64,000 bases of DNA from NCBI RefSeq assembly GCF_002836745.1, contig NZ_PJAR01000024.1, positions 451,174 to 515,173 on the forward strand, read 5' to 3'. The translations under genes and the position numbers were made by a program. This document shows, one piece after another, positions 20,094-29,300 of this stretch. The notes under the pieces are model-generated. The model was not told the origin of the DNA, searched no databases, and was given only the letters and a program-made list of their open reading frames with translations. The DNA comes from Glaciecola sp. 33A (GTDB taxonomy: Bacteria > Pseudomonadota > Gammaproteobacteria > Enterobacterales > Alteromonadaceae). The stretch's first letter is position 1. Each line of letters begins with the position of its first letter.

Positions 20094-20981
20094 ATGACTA
20101 TGTCTGGAAAATATTATCGTAATCTGCGTCTAACTGCAGCCCAATTATCTGTTTCTGAATTGCAAACAGAAGCTAAAAAACTATTGGACAACAAGATCCA
20201 TGGGTTATCATTTAGTCCATATGTATCAGGTCAAGCACCGGGCACTCAAATTACAGAACAACAGATACATGAGCGTTTGCAGTTAATTTTGCCCTACGTA
20301 GAGTGGATACGCACATTTTCATGTACTCAAGGTAATGAATTAATTCCCAAAATTGCAGCTGAATATGGACTAAAAACCATGGTTGGAGTTTGGTTAAATG
20401 ATGATTTTGAGAACAATGAAAAAGAACTTCAAAATGCAATCGATATTGCTCAAGCCGGTCATGCCGCTATGCTGGCAGTAGGCAATGAAGTCATGCTGCG
20501 AAAAGAGATGACCGAGCAACAATTAGTCGCTTATATTAACCGAGCAAAACAAGGCGCGCCAGGCGTTTCGGTGGGGTATGTTGACGCTTATTTTCTATTT
20601 GAAAATCATCCCTCAGTTGCCGATGCATGTGATGTAATATTCGCCAACTGTTATCCTTTTTGGGAAGGCTACCCTGCTGAACATGCTCTGTCATACATGA
20701 AAAATATGTATACCCGCGCTGTGAAAGTAGCCAACGGCAAACCTGTTATTGTGAGTGAAACTGGTTGGCCGGATCAAGGTACACCTGACAGAGCCGCCGT
20801 TCCTTCTTATGAAAACGCCATTCGCTATTTTGTTAATGCGTATCATTGGGCGCAAGAAGAAGGCATTGATATGTTTTATTTCTCCTCTTTCGATGAAGAC
20901 TGGAAGATTGCAGATGAGGGCGATGTTGGCGCTTACTGGGGCATATTAGACAAAGACGGAAAACATAAATATGCTAAATGA
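20094..20981 (+). CDS. GH17 family beta-1,3-glucanase-like enzyme, cytoplasmic
   Basis: This 295-residue protein has the GH17 TIM barrel. The acid/base is Glu132 in LAVGNEVMLR and the nucleophile Glu222 in VIVSETGWPDQG. Other family signs are the early WIRTFSCTQGNE and the late DMFYFSSFDEDWK. There is no signal peptide, so it should act in the cytoplasm, on short beta-1,3-glucans brought in by the nearby symporters; it may hydrolyse or transglycosylate. The ATG at 20094 is used here, but an ATG at 20100 has a slightly better GAG spacing. It overlaps the next GH17 gene by 11 bases and forms an operon with it. Confidence 0.87.
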   Translation: MTMSGKYYRNLRLTAAQLSVSELQTEAKKLLDNKIHGLSFSPYVSGQAPGTQITEQQIHERLQLILPYVEWIRTFSCTQGNELIPKIAAEYGLKTMVGVWLNDDFENNEKELQNAIDIAQAGHAAMLAVGNEVMLRKEMTEQQLVAYINRAKQGAPGVSVGYVDAYFLFENHPSVADACDVIFANCYPFWEGYPAEHALSYMKNMYTRAVKVANGKPVIVSETGWPDQGTPDRAAVPSYENAIRYFVNAYHWAQEEGIDMFYFSSFDEDWKIADEGDVGAYWGILDKDGKHKYAK

Positions 20982-21915
20982 ATCTAGGCAATTAACTTCC
21001 CTTGAACAACGTTGTGGCCGTAAACATGGACAAGCCATCTGTTATTCAGGTTACAGAGAAGGGCAAAACCCAAGATTAGGTATATACCCGAGTTATGAGC
21101 AAATTAAACAAGACTTATTACTGTTGAAAGATTGGTCTTACCTACGACTTTATGATTGTAGTCAACATGCAGAAACTGTTTTATCGGTAATTGCCAACGA
21201 GAACCTCGACTTTGCATTGATGTTGGGAGTCGACATTGCCGCCGAAGTTAGTAATCCAAATTGTCCTTGGGGTGCTCATTTTAGCGAACAGCAGTTAGCT
21301 TTGAATCGTCAAGCGAATAGCGAGGATATTGAGCGTTTAATCGATTTAACGAGTCGCTATCCTCAGCACGTATTTTCGGTCTCAATAGGTAACGAAGCCA
21401 GTGTTGATTGGACTGACCATATGGTGCCAGTTGAGCGCTTAGTTGAATTTGCACAGCATATTAAAAGTAAAATCGACGTACCTATTACGTTTTGCGAAAA
21501 TTATGTGCCTTGGACGAACAAACTTGCTCCTTTAGTCGCTGAGCTTGATTTTATATCTATTCATACTTATCCAGTATGGGAGTTTCAAAGCATCGAAAAT
21601 GCATTAGAGTATACTAAGCAGAATTACTACTCTGTACAGGAGTGTAATCCCGGTGTGCCGATTGTGATCACAGAGGCCGGTTGGACCACACAATCTAATG
21701 GTTGCGGCATAGAAGCCTGGAATGCTTCTGATACCTTACAAGCTGAGTATTACCAACAGTTATTAAGGTGGACTAACAGCGAAAAGATATTAACTTTTGT
21801 ATTTGAGGCTTTTGATGAACCTTGGAAGGGCTCAGATGATCCGCAAGAGCCAGAAAAGCATTGGGGATTGTTTTACGTTGACCGAAGTCCTAAATTGGTG
21901 ATGCAAAACGCTTAA
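20971..21915 (+). CDS. Second cytoplasmic GH17 family enzyme
   Basis: This 314-residue GH17 barrel starts inside the end of the previous gene (11-base overlap), suggesting translational coupling. The acid/base is Glu142 in VSIGNEASVDW and the nucleophile Glu235 in VITEAGWTT. WSYLRLYDC and FVFEAFDEPWKG are family features. There is no signal peptide. It is clearly diverged from its neighbour and closer in sequence style to the exported GH17 at 21968 (shared DW after the acid/base and FDE.WKG..D near the end). Probably it splits the work on imported laminari-oligosaccharides with its partner; specificity is inferred. Confidence 0.87.
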   Translation: MLNESRQLTSLEQRCGRKHGQAICYSGYREGQNPRLGIYPSYEQIKQDLLLLKDWSYLRLYDCSQHAETVLSVIANENLDFALMLGVDIAAEVSNPNCPWGAHFSEQQLALNRQANSEDIERLIDLTSRYPQHVFSVSIGNEASVDWTDHMVPVERLVEFAQHIKSKIDVPITFCENYVPWTNKLAPLVAELDFISIHTYPVWEFQSIENALEYTKQNYYSVQECNPGVPIVITEAGWTTQSNGCGIEAWNASDTLQAEYYQQLLRWTNSEKILTFVFEAFDEPWKGSDDPQEPEKHWGLFYVDRSPKLVMQNA

Positions 21916-21920
21916 TTAAG

Positions 21921-21956
21921 CGGTGATGAGCGCAGCATGAACGTTGCCCATCACCG
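21921..21956. terminator. Hairpin between convergent GH17 genes
   Basis: CGGTGATG (21921-21928) and CATCACCG (21949-21956) form a perfect 8-base stem with a 20-base loop in the 52-base gap between two convergent genes. No long U-tract follows. It is probably a shared transcription stop. Confidence 0.5.
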
Positions 21957-21967
21957 TTAACGAGCTC

Positions 21968-22990
21968 TTATTTAGATGCGCCCTGAACCACTAACTTAGG
22001 CGTTCTGTCTGAGTTAAATACCCCCCAGTTTTTTTCTGCTATAGCGTCTGGTTTATCTTCACCGCCTTTCCATTTTTCGTCAAAAGCTTGAAAATAGAAA
22101 GACACAATACGATTGTCTTTTAACCATTGTCGATAAGTATTAAAGAATATTTTCTGCGCTTTTTCACTGGCCTCTCCAATGATGAGACCCTCATCGCCAT
22201 TGCTACCGACGGAACTAGTAGCCCAGCCCGATTCGCCAAGAGCAATCTGTTTATTTGGATGCAATGCAGCAATATCATGATACGTTTTTTCGGTCCAAGG
22301 CACCGCATTATCTAATGCTTGTGAATTCCACATTGCGTAAGCATGCAAAACAATATAATCGAGTTGTTGGGCTATTTCCTGACTCCAAGGCTTATTCCAA
22401 AAGTTGTAGTCGTCTGCAAGTGTTACCGGCACATCTACAGCCGCTTTTACCTTTTTAACCCAATTTAAATATTGTGGAATATCGCTCAGTTCCAGTTTGT
22501 GCGCAGACCAGTCAACAAAAATTTCATTACCTAAGTTAACGCTCACAACAATATCTTTGTATTCATTTGCGAGTCGAATAACTTCAGAAATTTGCTGTTC
22601 ATTTTCAGCATCGCTTTGAGTTGAAGATAACCAAGCGCCTTGCATTACCTTTACAGGTAAGTTGTGTTTCTTTATGGTCTTCAGCACTTGCTCACTAGCT
22701 GGGTCTGCGGCATACATGCGGATAAGGTTCCAAGATACGCCGTGATTAGTGGTTAAAATAGTTATGTCTTCAAGAATATCCTGTTCAGACGATACGCTTT
22801 TTCTATCCGGGCTTTCATTATCACGATAAGAACCGTAAGCAATACCTAATCCAATCCACTCCCCATTTAGCATGGGTTCAAAGACTGGTTTTGTGTATAA
22901 AGATTTGCTGTGTTGCTCTGTCATGTGGTTCGCCTGTAAGTTAAAACTAACTAGTACTACGATGAAGGTAATAGCAGATAATAATTTCAT
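21968..22990 (-). CDS. Exported GH17 family beta-1,3-glucanase-like enzyme
   Basis: The frame is open 61 codons further, but the ATG at 22990 starts a clean signal peptide (MKLLSAITFIVVLVSFNLQANH), so the product is 340 residues. The GH17 signs are GIAYGSYRDNESPDRKS at the N-terminus, the acid/base Glu in VVSVNLGNEIFVDW, the nucleophile Glu in ALGESGWATS and SFYFQAFDEKWKGGEDKP. It is predicted to be periplasmic and to trim beta-1,3-glucan oligosaccharides. It is the only one of the three GH17 genes here with an export signal. Its promoter region (22991-23263) is shared with the divergent GPH symporter and contains a perfect palindrome. Confidence 0.88.
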   Translation of the reverse strand: MKLLSAITFIVVLVSFNLQANHMTEQHSKSLYTKPVFEPMLNGEWIGLGIAYGSYRDNESPDRKSVSSEQDILEDITILTTNHGVSWNLIRMYAADPASEQVLKTIKKHNLPVKVMQGAWLSSTQSDAENEQQISEVIRLANEYKDIVVSVNLGNEIFVDWSAHKLELSDIPQYLNWVKKVKAAVDVPVTLADDYNFWNKPWSQEIAQQLDYIVLHAYAMWNSQALDNAVPWTEKTYHDIAALHPNKQIALGESGWATSSVGSNGDEGLIIGEASEKAQKIFFNTYRQWLKDNRIVSFYFQAFDEKWKGGEDKPDAIAEKNWGVFNSDRTPKLVVQGASK

Positions 22991-23213
22991 ATAACTGACT
23001 TTAAACGTAAAAAGAATTAATTCAGTACAGCAGTTGTTGCTTACTGTTAGCAAGTTATTTGAGCTTAAAAGGACTTTATTGGGGTTATTGGGGGTCTTTT
23101 TCTTGTGCTTCGGTAGGTTATTTATACTTTTATGTTTTCCATAATACAGATAATTCTTATTATTTTGTCCCACCCAACACGTTAAAAGTTCAAGCTACCG
23201 AATTATCGCCATT

Positions 23214-23239
23214 TTATTTAGAAAATGCTTTCTAAATAA
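23214..23239. promoter_or_regulatory. 26-base perfect palindrome upstream of the GPH symporter
   Basis: Arms TTATTTAGAAA (23214-23224) and TTTCTAAATAA (23229-23239) are exact reverse complements around the four bases ATGC. It lies 25 bases before the symporter start and about 225 bases before the divergent exported GH17 gene. The position suits a repressor operator. A direct repeat TTTACAAA, 11 bases apart (23246-23264), follows it immediately. Confidence 0.65.
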
Positions 23240-23263
23240 CATATATTTACAAACCGTTTACAA

Positions 23264-24712
23264 ATGCATTTGAATAAAAATATGTCGCATTATGATACTG
23301 CCGCTAAAGATCGAATCCCATTGGGCGAAAAAGCTGCTTATGGAACGGGAACACTTGTACTTAACTTGCTACCTGCAGCTTTAGGAATATTTGCGTTCTT
23401 TTTAATAACAGCATTTGGTGTAGACCCAATACTCGCTGGTTTATTGGGCGGTTTACCCCGCTTATTTGATGCTATAACTGACCCTATTATGGGTTTTATT
23501 ACAGATAACACAAAATCCAGATGGGGTAGACGTCGGCCCTACATAGTCGTGGGTGCAATTTTAAGTGGCACCTGCTTTGCTTTGTTGTGGCAGCTTGATC
23601 CTACTAATTCTCAAAATTACACATTTTGGTATATCTTGTTATTTTCGATGGCTTTCACCATCGGTAACACCATGTTTGCAACCCCCTTTGTTGGCTTAGG
23701 CTATGAAATGACCTCAGACTATAAGGAGCGAACGCGTCTTATGGCAACCTCACAGTTTATGGGTCAAATCGCATGGATGATTGTACCCTGGTTTTGGGTG
23801 ATGATTGCCGACCCCGATTTATTCGATAGTCAGGCACAAGGAGTAAGGCATCTCGCGATATATGTTTCAGGTGCTTGCATCGTCTTAGGGATTGTACCTG
23901 GACTATTTTGTAAGGGGATTGACAGTTCGCATATTGACAATAGGGCAGAAATTTCGTTTCGAACGCTTTCAAGTAATGTTATGGGAATATTCAGAAGTAT
24001 TGGCCAAGCATTCAAAAATGCTGCTTTTGTAAGACTTTGCGGTGCCACCTTCTTTGTATTCAATGGTTTTCAGCTAGTTGCCTCCTTTAGTTATTTTATT
24101 ATTGTATTTCATATGTTCGATGGCGATTACGCTGCGACCGGTTCTTGGCCTGCCTGGTTTTCTACTGTTAGTGCTTTTGTTACCGCCTTTTTGGTTATTC
24201 CTATCGTCAGTTGGATGGCAAACAAGTGGGGTAAGCGTAAAGCTTTTATTATATCTACCGTGCTATCAATTTTTGGTTACGCATTAAAATGGTATGGATT
24301 TAATCCTGAAAACCCATGGTTAATGTTCATGCCTATACCTTTGATGTCGTTCGGCATAGGCGGTTTATTCACATTAATGTTGAGCATGACTGCTGATGTT
24401 TGTGATCTTGACGAATTAAATAATGGCATGCCTCGCAAAGAAGGCACCTTTGCGGCTATTTACTGGCTGATGGTCAAACTAGGTCAGGCATTGGCATTAA
24501 TATTAAGTGGTGTTGTATTAAAGCTTGTTGGGTTTGACGCTGGTGTCGCAACGCAAAGCGTGGAAACAATGACTAATTTGCGGATTGCCGATATTATTAT
24601 TCCTGCAACTACCGCTGCACTGGCTATTCTAATGATGTGGAATTACGATATTACCGAAGAAAAAGCACATCAAATTAAAGAGAAATTGATTGAACGTCGC
24701 GGTGATATATAA
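23264..24712 (+). CDS. GPH-family sugar:cation symporter (first of two)
   Basis: This 482-residue inner-membrane transporter of the glycoside-pentoside-hexuronide family has about 12 helices. Family signatures are GGLPRLFDAITDPIMGFITD, TKSRWGRRRPYI in the loop after TM2, and GIGGLFTLMLSMTADVCDLD near TM9-10. It probably imports laminaribiose or short beta-1,3-glucans with Na+ or H+. The ATG at 23264 follows a direct repeat without a ribosome site. An ATG at 23282 is an alternative. It is paralogous to the symporter at 30825-32273. The laminarinase gene follows after 242 bases, probably from its own promoter. Confidence 0.92.
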   Translation: MHLNKNMSHYDTAAKDRIPLGEKAAYGTGTLVLNLLPAALGIFAFFLITAFGVDPILAGLLGGLPRLFDAITDPIMGFITDNTKSRWGRRRPYIVVGAILSGTCFALLWQLDPTNSQNYTFWYILLFSMAFTIGNTMFATPFVGLGYEMTSDYKERTRLMATSQFMGQIAWMIVPWFWVMIADPDLFDSQAQGVRHLAIYVSGACIVLGIVPGLFCKGIDSSHIDNRAEISFRTLSSNVMGIFRSIGQAFKNAAFVRLCGATFFVFNGFQLVASFSYFIIVFHMFDGDYAATGSWPAWFSTVSAFVTAFLVIPIVSWMANKWGKRKAFIISTVLSIFGYALKWYGFNPENPWLMFMPIPLMSFGIGGLFTLMLSMTADVCDLDELNNGMPRKEGTFAAIYWLMVKLGQALALILSGVVLKLVGFDAGVATQSVETMTNLRIADIIIPATTAALAILMMWNYDITEEKAHQIKEKLIERRGDI

Positions 24713-24844
24713 TATTTCTCAAGCAATGAGCGTAACCACAGTAAATCTGCCGTTATTAGTTAATTTAGGATGTCATAAAGGGGGCGTTTATAGCTTGTTT
24801 AAAACAGAGTCCGCTGATTAACGATTCACTTTGTCTTAGTAATA

Positions 24845-24862
24845 GTCCGTTCTATCTTGTTT
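24845..24862 (+). promoter_or_regulatory. Candidate shared motif upstream of the laminarinase gene
   Basis: GTCCGTTCTATCTTGTTT lies 93 bases before the laminarinase start and matches 15 of 18 bases of a sequence at 32491-32508 upstream of the GH3 gene. The copy is flanked downstream by AACGGGAC, a near reverse complement of its start. A regulator-binding site common to the glucan genes is the simplest reading. Confidence 0.4.
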
Positions 24863-24954
24863 AGATTGTAATAACGGGACAAATGATTAACTTCGCCCGA
24901 TTGTTCATTATGTTATGTCTTGAATAATCGGTAAATTGACTAAATTGGATCCAT

Positions 24955-26349
24955 ATGAATAACGCTAACGGCAAAAATTCCACACACTTATTTATATCGG
25001 CATTTGTATTTCTTCTTCTGTTTTTAGTTGCCGCATGCAAACCCAAGTCAAACGATCCTAAACTCCCTGAGCCGGCACCAATAGCAGGCCTTCATCCATA
25101 TGCACAAACAGTTGTTGCACTTAATTTTGGTGGTCCTGAGTATAAGGCAAGCGATGGTGTTTTATACTTAGCTGATAGCCTCAATATAGACTCTGTAGTG
25201 GGGTCTTCAGCAGAAATAAAGGGCAGTCAAGATGCAGCCTTGTTTAGGACATATCGAGCGGCAACGACAACAAACAATCTTGTGCTTCAATTTCCGCTAG
25301 ATAATGGTCGGTATGCGCTTACTTTTAAGTTTGCTGAGCCAGATAATATCAAGGTTGGCGAACGTCAATTTGACATTAATGTAGAGGGTAAGACGGTCAT
25401 TTCTGGTTTAGATATCCTCCTTGCTCGAGACAATAACATTTTATCCTCTTTGGCAAGAACGATTACCGGTGTTGAGGTCACAGATGGCGTTCTAAACGTC
25501 GAACTGGTTGCACTTAAGGGCCAACCCATAATTCATGCCATGGTCATACGCAAGACACCTAATGACCCGCGCAATTGGCAGTTAATGTGGAATGATGAGT
25601 TTGCACAAGATGGCTTACCGGATGCTAGCAAATGGCAGCACAATGTTTGGCCAGCAAGAAAAGTAAATAGCGAAGACCAGGCTTATACGAATAGAGAAAA
25701 AAATGCTCGAGTGGAAAATGGTATGCTAATAATAGAAGCCCATAAAGAAAAATTCGAACAAGCAGAATATACATCAGCAAGATTGCACAATAGTGGCAGT
25801 GGTGATTTCTTATACGGTAAAGTAGAAGTTCGAGCTCGCATACCGCGAGGTCAAGGTACTTGGTCGGCGATATGGATGCTGCCCTCAAATCCTTACAAGT
25901 ACGCAACTTCATGTGCACCAGGTGAAGATTGGCAAGGCAGCAGAACCTGCGATGCTTGGCCAAACTCGGGTGAAATCGATATTCTCGAACATGTTGGATA
26001 TGACATGCAAGTAGTGCACGGAACGGTGCACACTAAAGCATATTACTGGGTTAACGGGGAACAACGCAAAGCCAGTGTTGAAGGACGCAATGTCGATAAG
26101 GAGTTCCATCTTTACTCGATGGAATGGAGCCCTGAACATATTATTGTTTCGTTTGATGATGCCCCCTATTTCTATTATAAAAATGAGGGAAGTGGTTGGC
26201 GAGCTTGGCCATTTGACCACCCTTACAATGTAATTTTAAATCTTGCCATAGGCGGAAGTTGGGGTCGCGCTGGCGGCCCAATCGACGCCTCTATATTCCC
26301 ATTAAGAATGGAAGTAGACTATGTGCGAATCTATCAATTGGCAGAATAA
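24955..26349 (+). CDS. GH16 laminarinase lipoprotein with malectin-like domain
   Basis: This 464-residue protein has a lipoprotein signal (hydrophobic LFLLLFLVAAC, lipid-modified Cys at about residue 28) and so is membrane-anchored, probably on the outer membrane. Residues about 45-195 form a malectin-like carbohydrate-binding domain (VVALNFGGPEYKASDGVLYLAD). Residues about 210-464 are GH16, with catalytic EIDILE at 340-345 (nucleophile Glu340, Asp342, acid/base Glu345), preceded by GTWSAIWMLP. GH16 enzymes of this type cut beta-1,3-glucan endo-wise. Residue 337-350 context (WPNSGEIDILEHVG) is typical of laminarinases. The phosphorylase gene follows after about 36 bases, so the two are probably co-transcribed. 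Confidence 0.93.
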   Translation: MNNANGKNSTHLFISAFVFLLLFLVAACKPKSNDPKLPEPAPIAGLHPYAQTVVALNFGGPEYKASDGVLYLADSLNIDSVVGSSAEIKGSQDAALFRTYRAATTTNNLVLQFPLDNGRYALTFKFAEPDNIKVGERQFDINVEGKTVISGLDILLARDNNILSSLARTITGVEVTDGVLNVELVALKGQPIIHAMVIRKTPNDPRNWQLMWNDEFAQDGLPDASKWQHNVWPARKVNSEDQAYTNREKNARVENGMLIIEAHKEKFEQAEYTSARLHNSGSGDFLYGKVEVRARIPRGQGTWSAIWMLPSNPYKYATSCAPGEDWQGSRTCDAWPNSGEIDILEHVGYDMQVVHGTVHTKAYYWVNGEQRKASVEGRNVDKEFHLYSMEWSPEHIIVSFDDAPYFYYKNEGSGWRAWPFDHPYNVILNLAIGGSWGRAGGPIDASIFPLRMEVDYVRIYQLAE

Positions 26350-26385
26350 AAACAAAAACAGCCTAATTAACAAGAGAGTTTGAAT

Positions 26386-29300
26386 ATGGACAACAAGTCA
26401 CTTAATGCTGACGCTAAGCCGGATGACGCCGTTAGCGGTGCTTTTATACAAATGGATGGCGACACCTATTACAAAATTAGTCATGTTGACCAAATGGCCC
26501 CCTTTTTTATCAGTGTCGTTTCTGATCAAGATCATTGGTTATTTGCCGGTTCTACCGGCGGCCTAACTATGGGCAGAGTGTCCCCCGATAAAGCTGTTTT
26601 TCCTTACGTTACCGTGGATAAGTTGTACGAGAGTACGCCGCATACTGGTCCAAAAACCATTATTAAAGTGATCCAGTCCGCGCACAAAAGCGTGTATTGG
26701 GAACCCTATAATCGTGAGCATGATGATAGATATCACGTAACCCGAAATTTGTATAAAAACCTCTTAGGCAATGTCCTTTGTTTCGAAGAAATAAATCATG
26801 ATTTACAATTGGCATTTCGCTACTCTTGGCAGTTTTCCAGTGATTTTGGTATTAGCAGACAATGCAAATTAGAAAACCTAGGTGAGCAACCTCGTTCGCT
26901 TGAGTTAATCGATGGCTTACAAAATATACTTCCCGCTGGCACGCCTTCATTTACACAGTCACAGTCGAGTAATCTGGTTGACGCTTATAAATGGACAGAA
27001 GTAGACCAGGAAACTGGATTGGCATTGTATACGCTTTATTCAGCTATTACTGACCGCGCTGAGCCAGTAGAAGCGTTGCGTGCAAATACGGTTTTTCGCT
27101 TAGGTTTGCCGGGTTCAACCGTGCATTTAACCTCTTCAAGTTTAGATTTATTTAAAGCCGGCCAAGTGCTGCATAGCTCAGATTATAGTCGTGGTGTGCG
27201 CAGTTGTTATTTAGTGCATAGCCATCTTACGTTAGCCGCGCATAGCGCTCAAAAGTGGTCAATCAATGTTGATGTCGAAAAAGACCAAACCGATGTTGTG
27301 GCGCTAAAACATGCGTTGTTGAATGAATCGGCTGTCGCTGAAAAAATGCAGCAATCATTTTTAACCGGTAATGACACATTAGCCCGCATTATGGCGTCAT
27401 CAGATGGATTCCAAGTAACTGCAGAAGAAGACGTTTCTCTGCACCATTATGCAAACACGCTGTTTAATGTTTTACGTGGCGGTATTTTTGCTAATCAATA
27501 TCTGATTTCGCGTGCCGATTTACTCAAGACTCTACAGCATTTCAATCATGATATTTATGAAAGGCAAAAGGCTGTATTAAGCAATCTGCCCGAAAATGTA
27601 AGCTTGGACGAGCTCATGGCATCCGTTGAAGCGTTAAAAGATGTGCAGTTGAGTCGATTAATCTATGAATATTTACCGATTACTTTCGGTCGTCGTCATG
27701 GCGATCCTAGTCGCCCTTGGAATCAGTTCGCTATTGAATTGAAAGACGACCGAGGTCAACCTCTCTTATCTTATCAAGGCAATTGGCGCGATATTTTCCA
27801 AAATTGGGAAGCGCTAACGCTCAGTTATCCTTCATTTATTGAGTCGGTTATTGCAAAATTTGTCAACGCCTCTACATTGGATGGTTACAATCCATATCGC
27901 ATCACTAAGCAAGGTATTGATTGGGAAATTGAAGAGCCGGATGACCCATGGAGTTACATTGGTTATTGGGGCGATCACCAGATTATTTACTTATTGAAAT
28001 TATTGGAATCTTCTAATAATTTCCACCCCGGGAAATTGGCATCTTTACTCGAACAATCTGTTTACAGCTATGCCAATGTGCCTTATCGCATTAAACCGTT
28101 GCATAACATTATTGATTCACCCAAAGACACTGTTTTATTTGATAATGAACTGGCTGAAGATATCGACCGAAATATCGAGCGTTTAGGGTCTGATGGCAAA
28201 TTAGTGCTAGATGCTCAGGGTCAAGTTTATCAAGTGTCCCTAGTTGAGAAGCTATTTATACCGCTGCTATCAAAATTGAGCAACCTAGTTATTGATGGTG
28301 GAATTTGGCTAAATACCCAGCGCCCAGAGTGGAATGATGCTAACAATGCCTTGGTTGGGCAAGGTTTGTCGATGGTCACGTTGTGTTATCTGAATCGTTA
28401 TTTGACGTTTGTAACACAATTACTCGTTTCAATTGAGGACACCGATAAACAGTTTGCCATGACGACAGAAGTCGCCGAGTGGTTAACAGGAACGACATAT
28501 ATTCTGCAAAGTGCAGGTGCGCAGATAGAACAAGGCAAAGTATCTGCAAGTTTACAATTTTCTACCTTACAAAAGCTAGGTACATTAGCCAGTGAATACC
28601 GCGCAAAAATGTATCATCACTCAGGTAATTATACAAAGGAAGTTGTCAGTATAGATGAACTCAAGGCCTTGCTTTCTAGTGCCAAGCCGCTAATAACTCG
28701 CAGTATTGAAACTAATTATAGCGAGTCAGGTTTATACCATGCTTACAATGTGCTTAGCATTAATCCAAAATCCCTAAACGTGAGTCATCTTTACGACATG
28801 CTAGAAGGGCAGGTAGCGGCACTAAGTTCGGGAGCATTGAGCTCTCAAAGAGCGGTTGAGGTAATGGACACATTGTATGCAAGCGACATTTATAGAGCGG
28901 ACCAAAAAACGTTTATGCTTTACCCTGATAGAAAACAGCAAGGTTTTATCAGTAAAAACTGTGTTCCTAAGCACGCTGTCATAAATCACCCACTGTTAGC
29001 AAAAATGCTCGCACAGGATGATAATCGCCTGATTAAACTCGATGTCCTAGAAAACTATCGTTTTAGTAGTGAATTAACAAACGCCAACGCTATTAAACAA
29101 ATTTGGCCTCGCATAGCACAGGAATACCCAGACTTAGCAACCGACAGCGCATTAAATATGATCTTAGATATTTATGAATCTGTCTTTAATCACAGCGCCT
29201 TTACCGGTCGCTCTGGCGGCATGTTTGGATTTGAAGGATTAGGATGTATTTACTGGCACATGGTATCTAAGCTATTACTTGCGGTGCAAGAAGTGGCAAT

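Noticed and set aside
22991-23173. Upstream extension of the exported GH17 gene
   Set aside because: It would bury the signal peptide behind 61 polar residues and runs through the promoter region.
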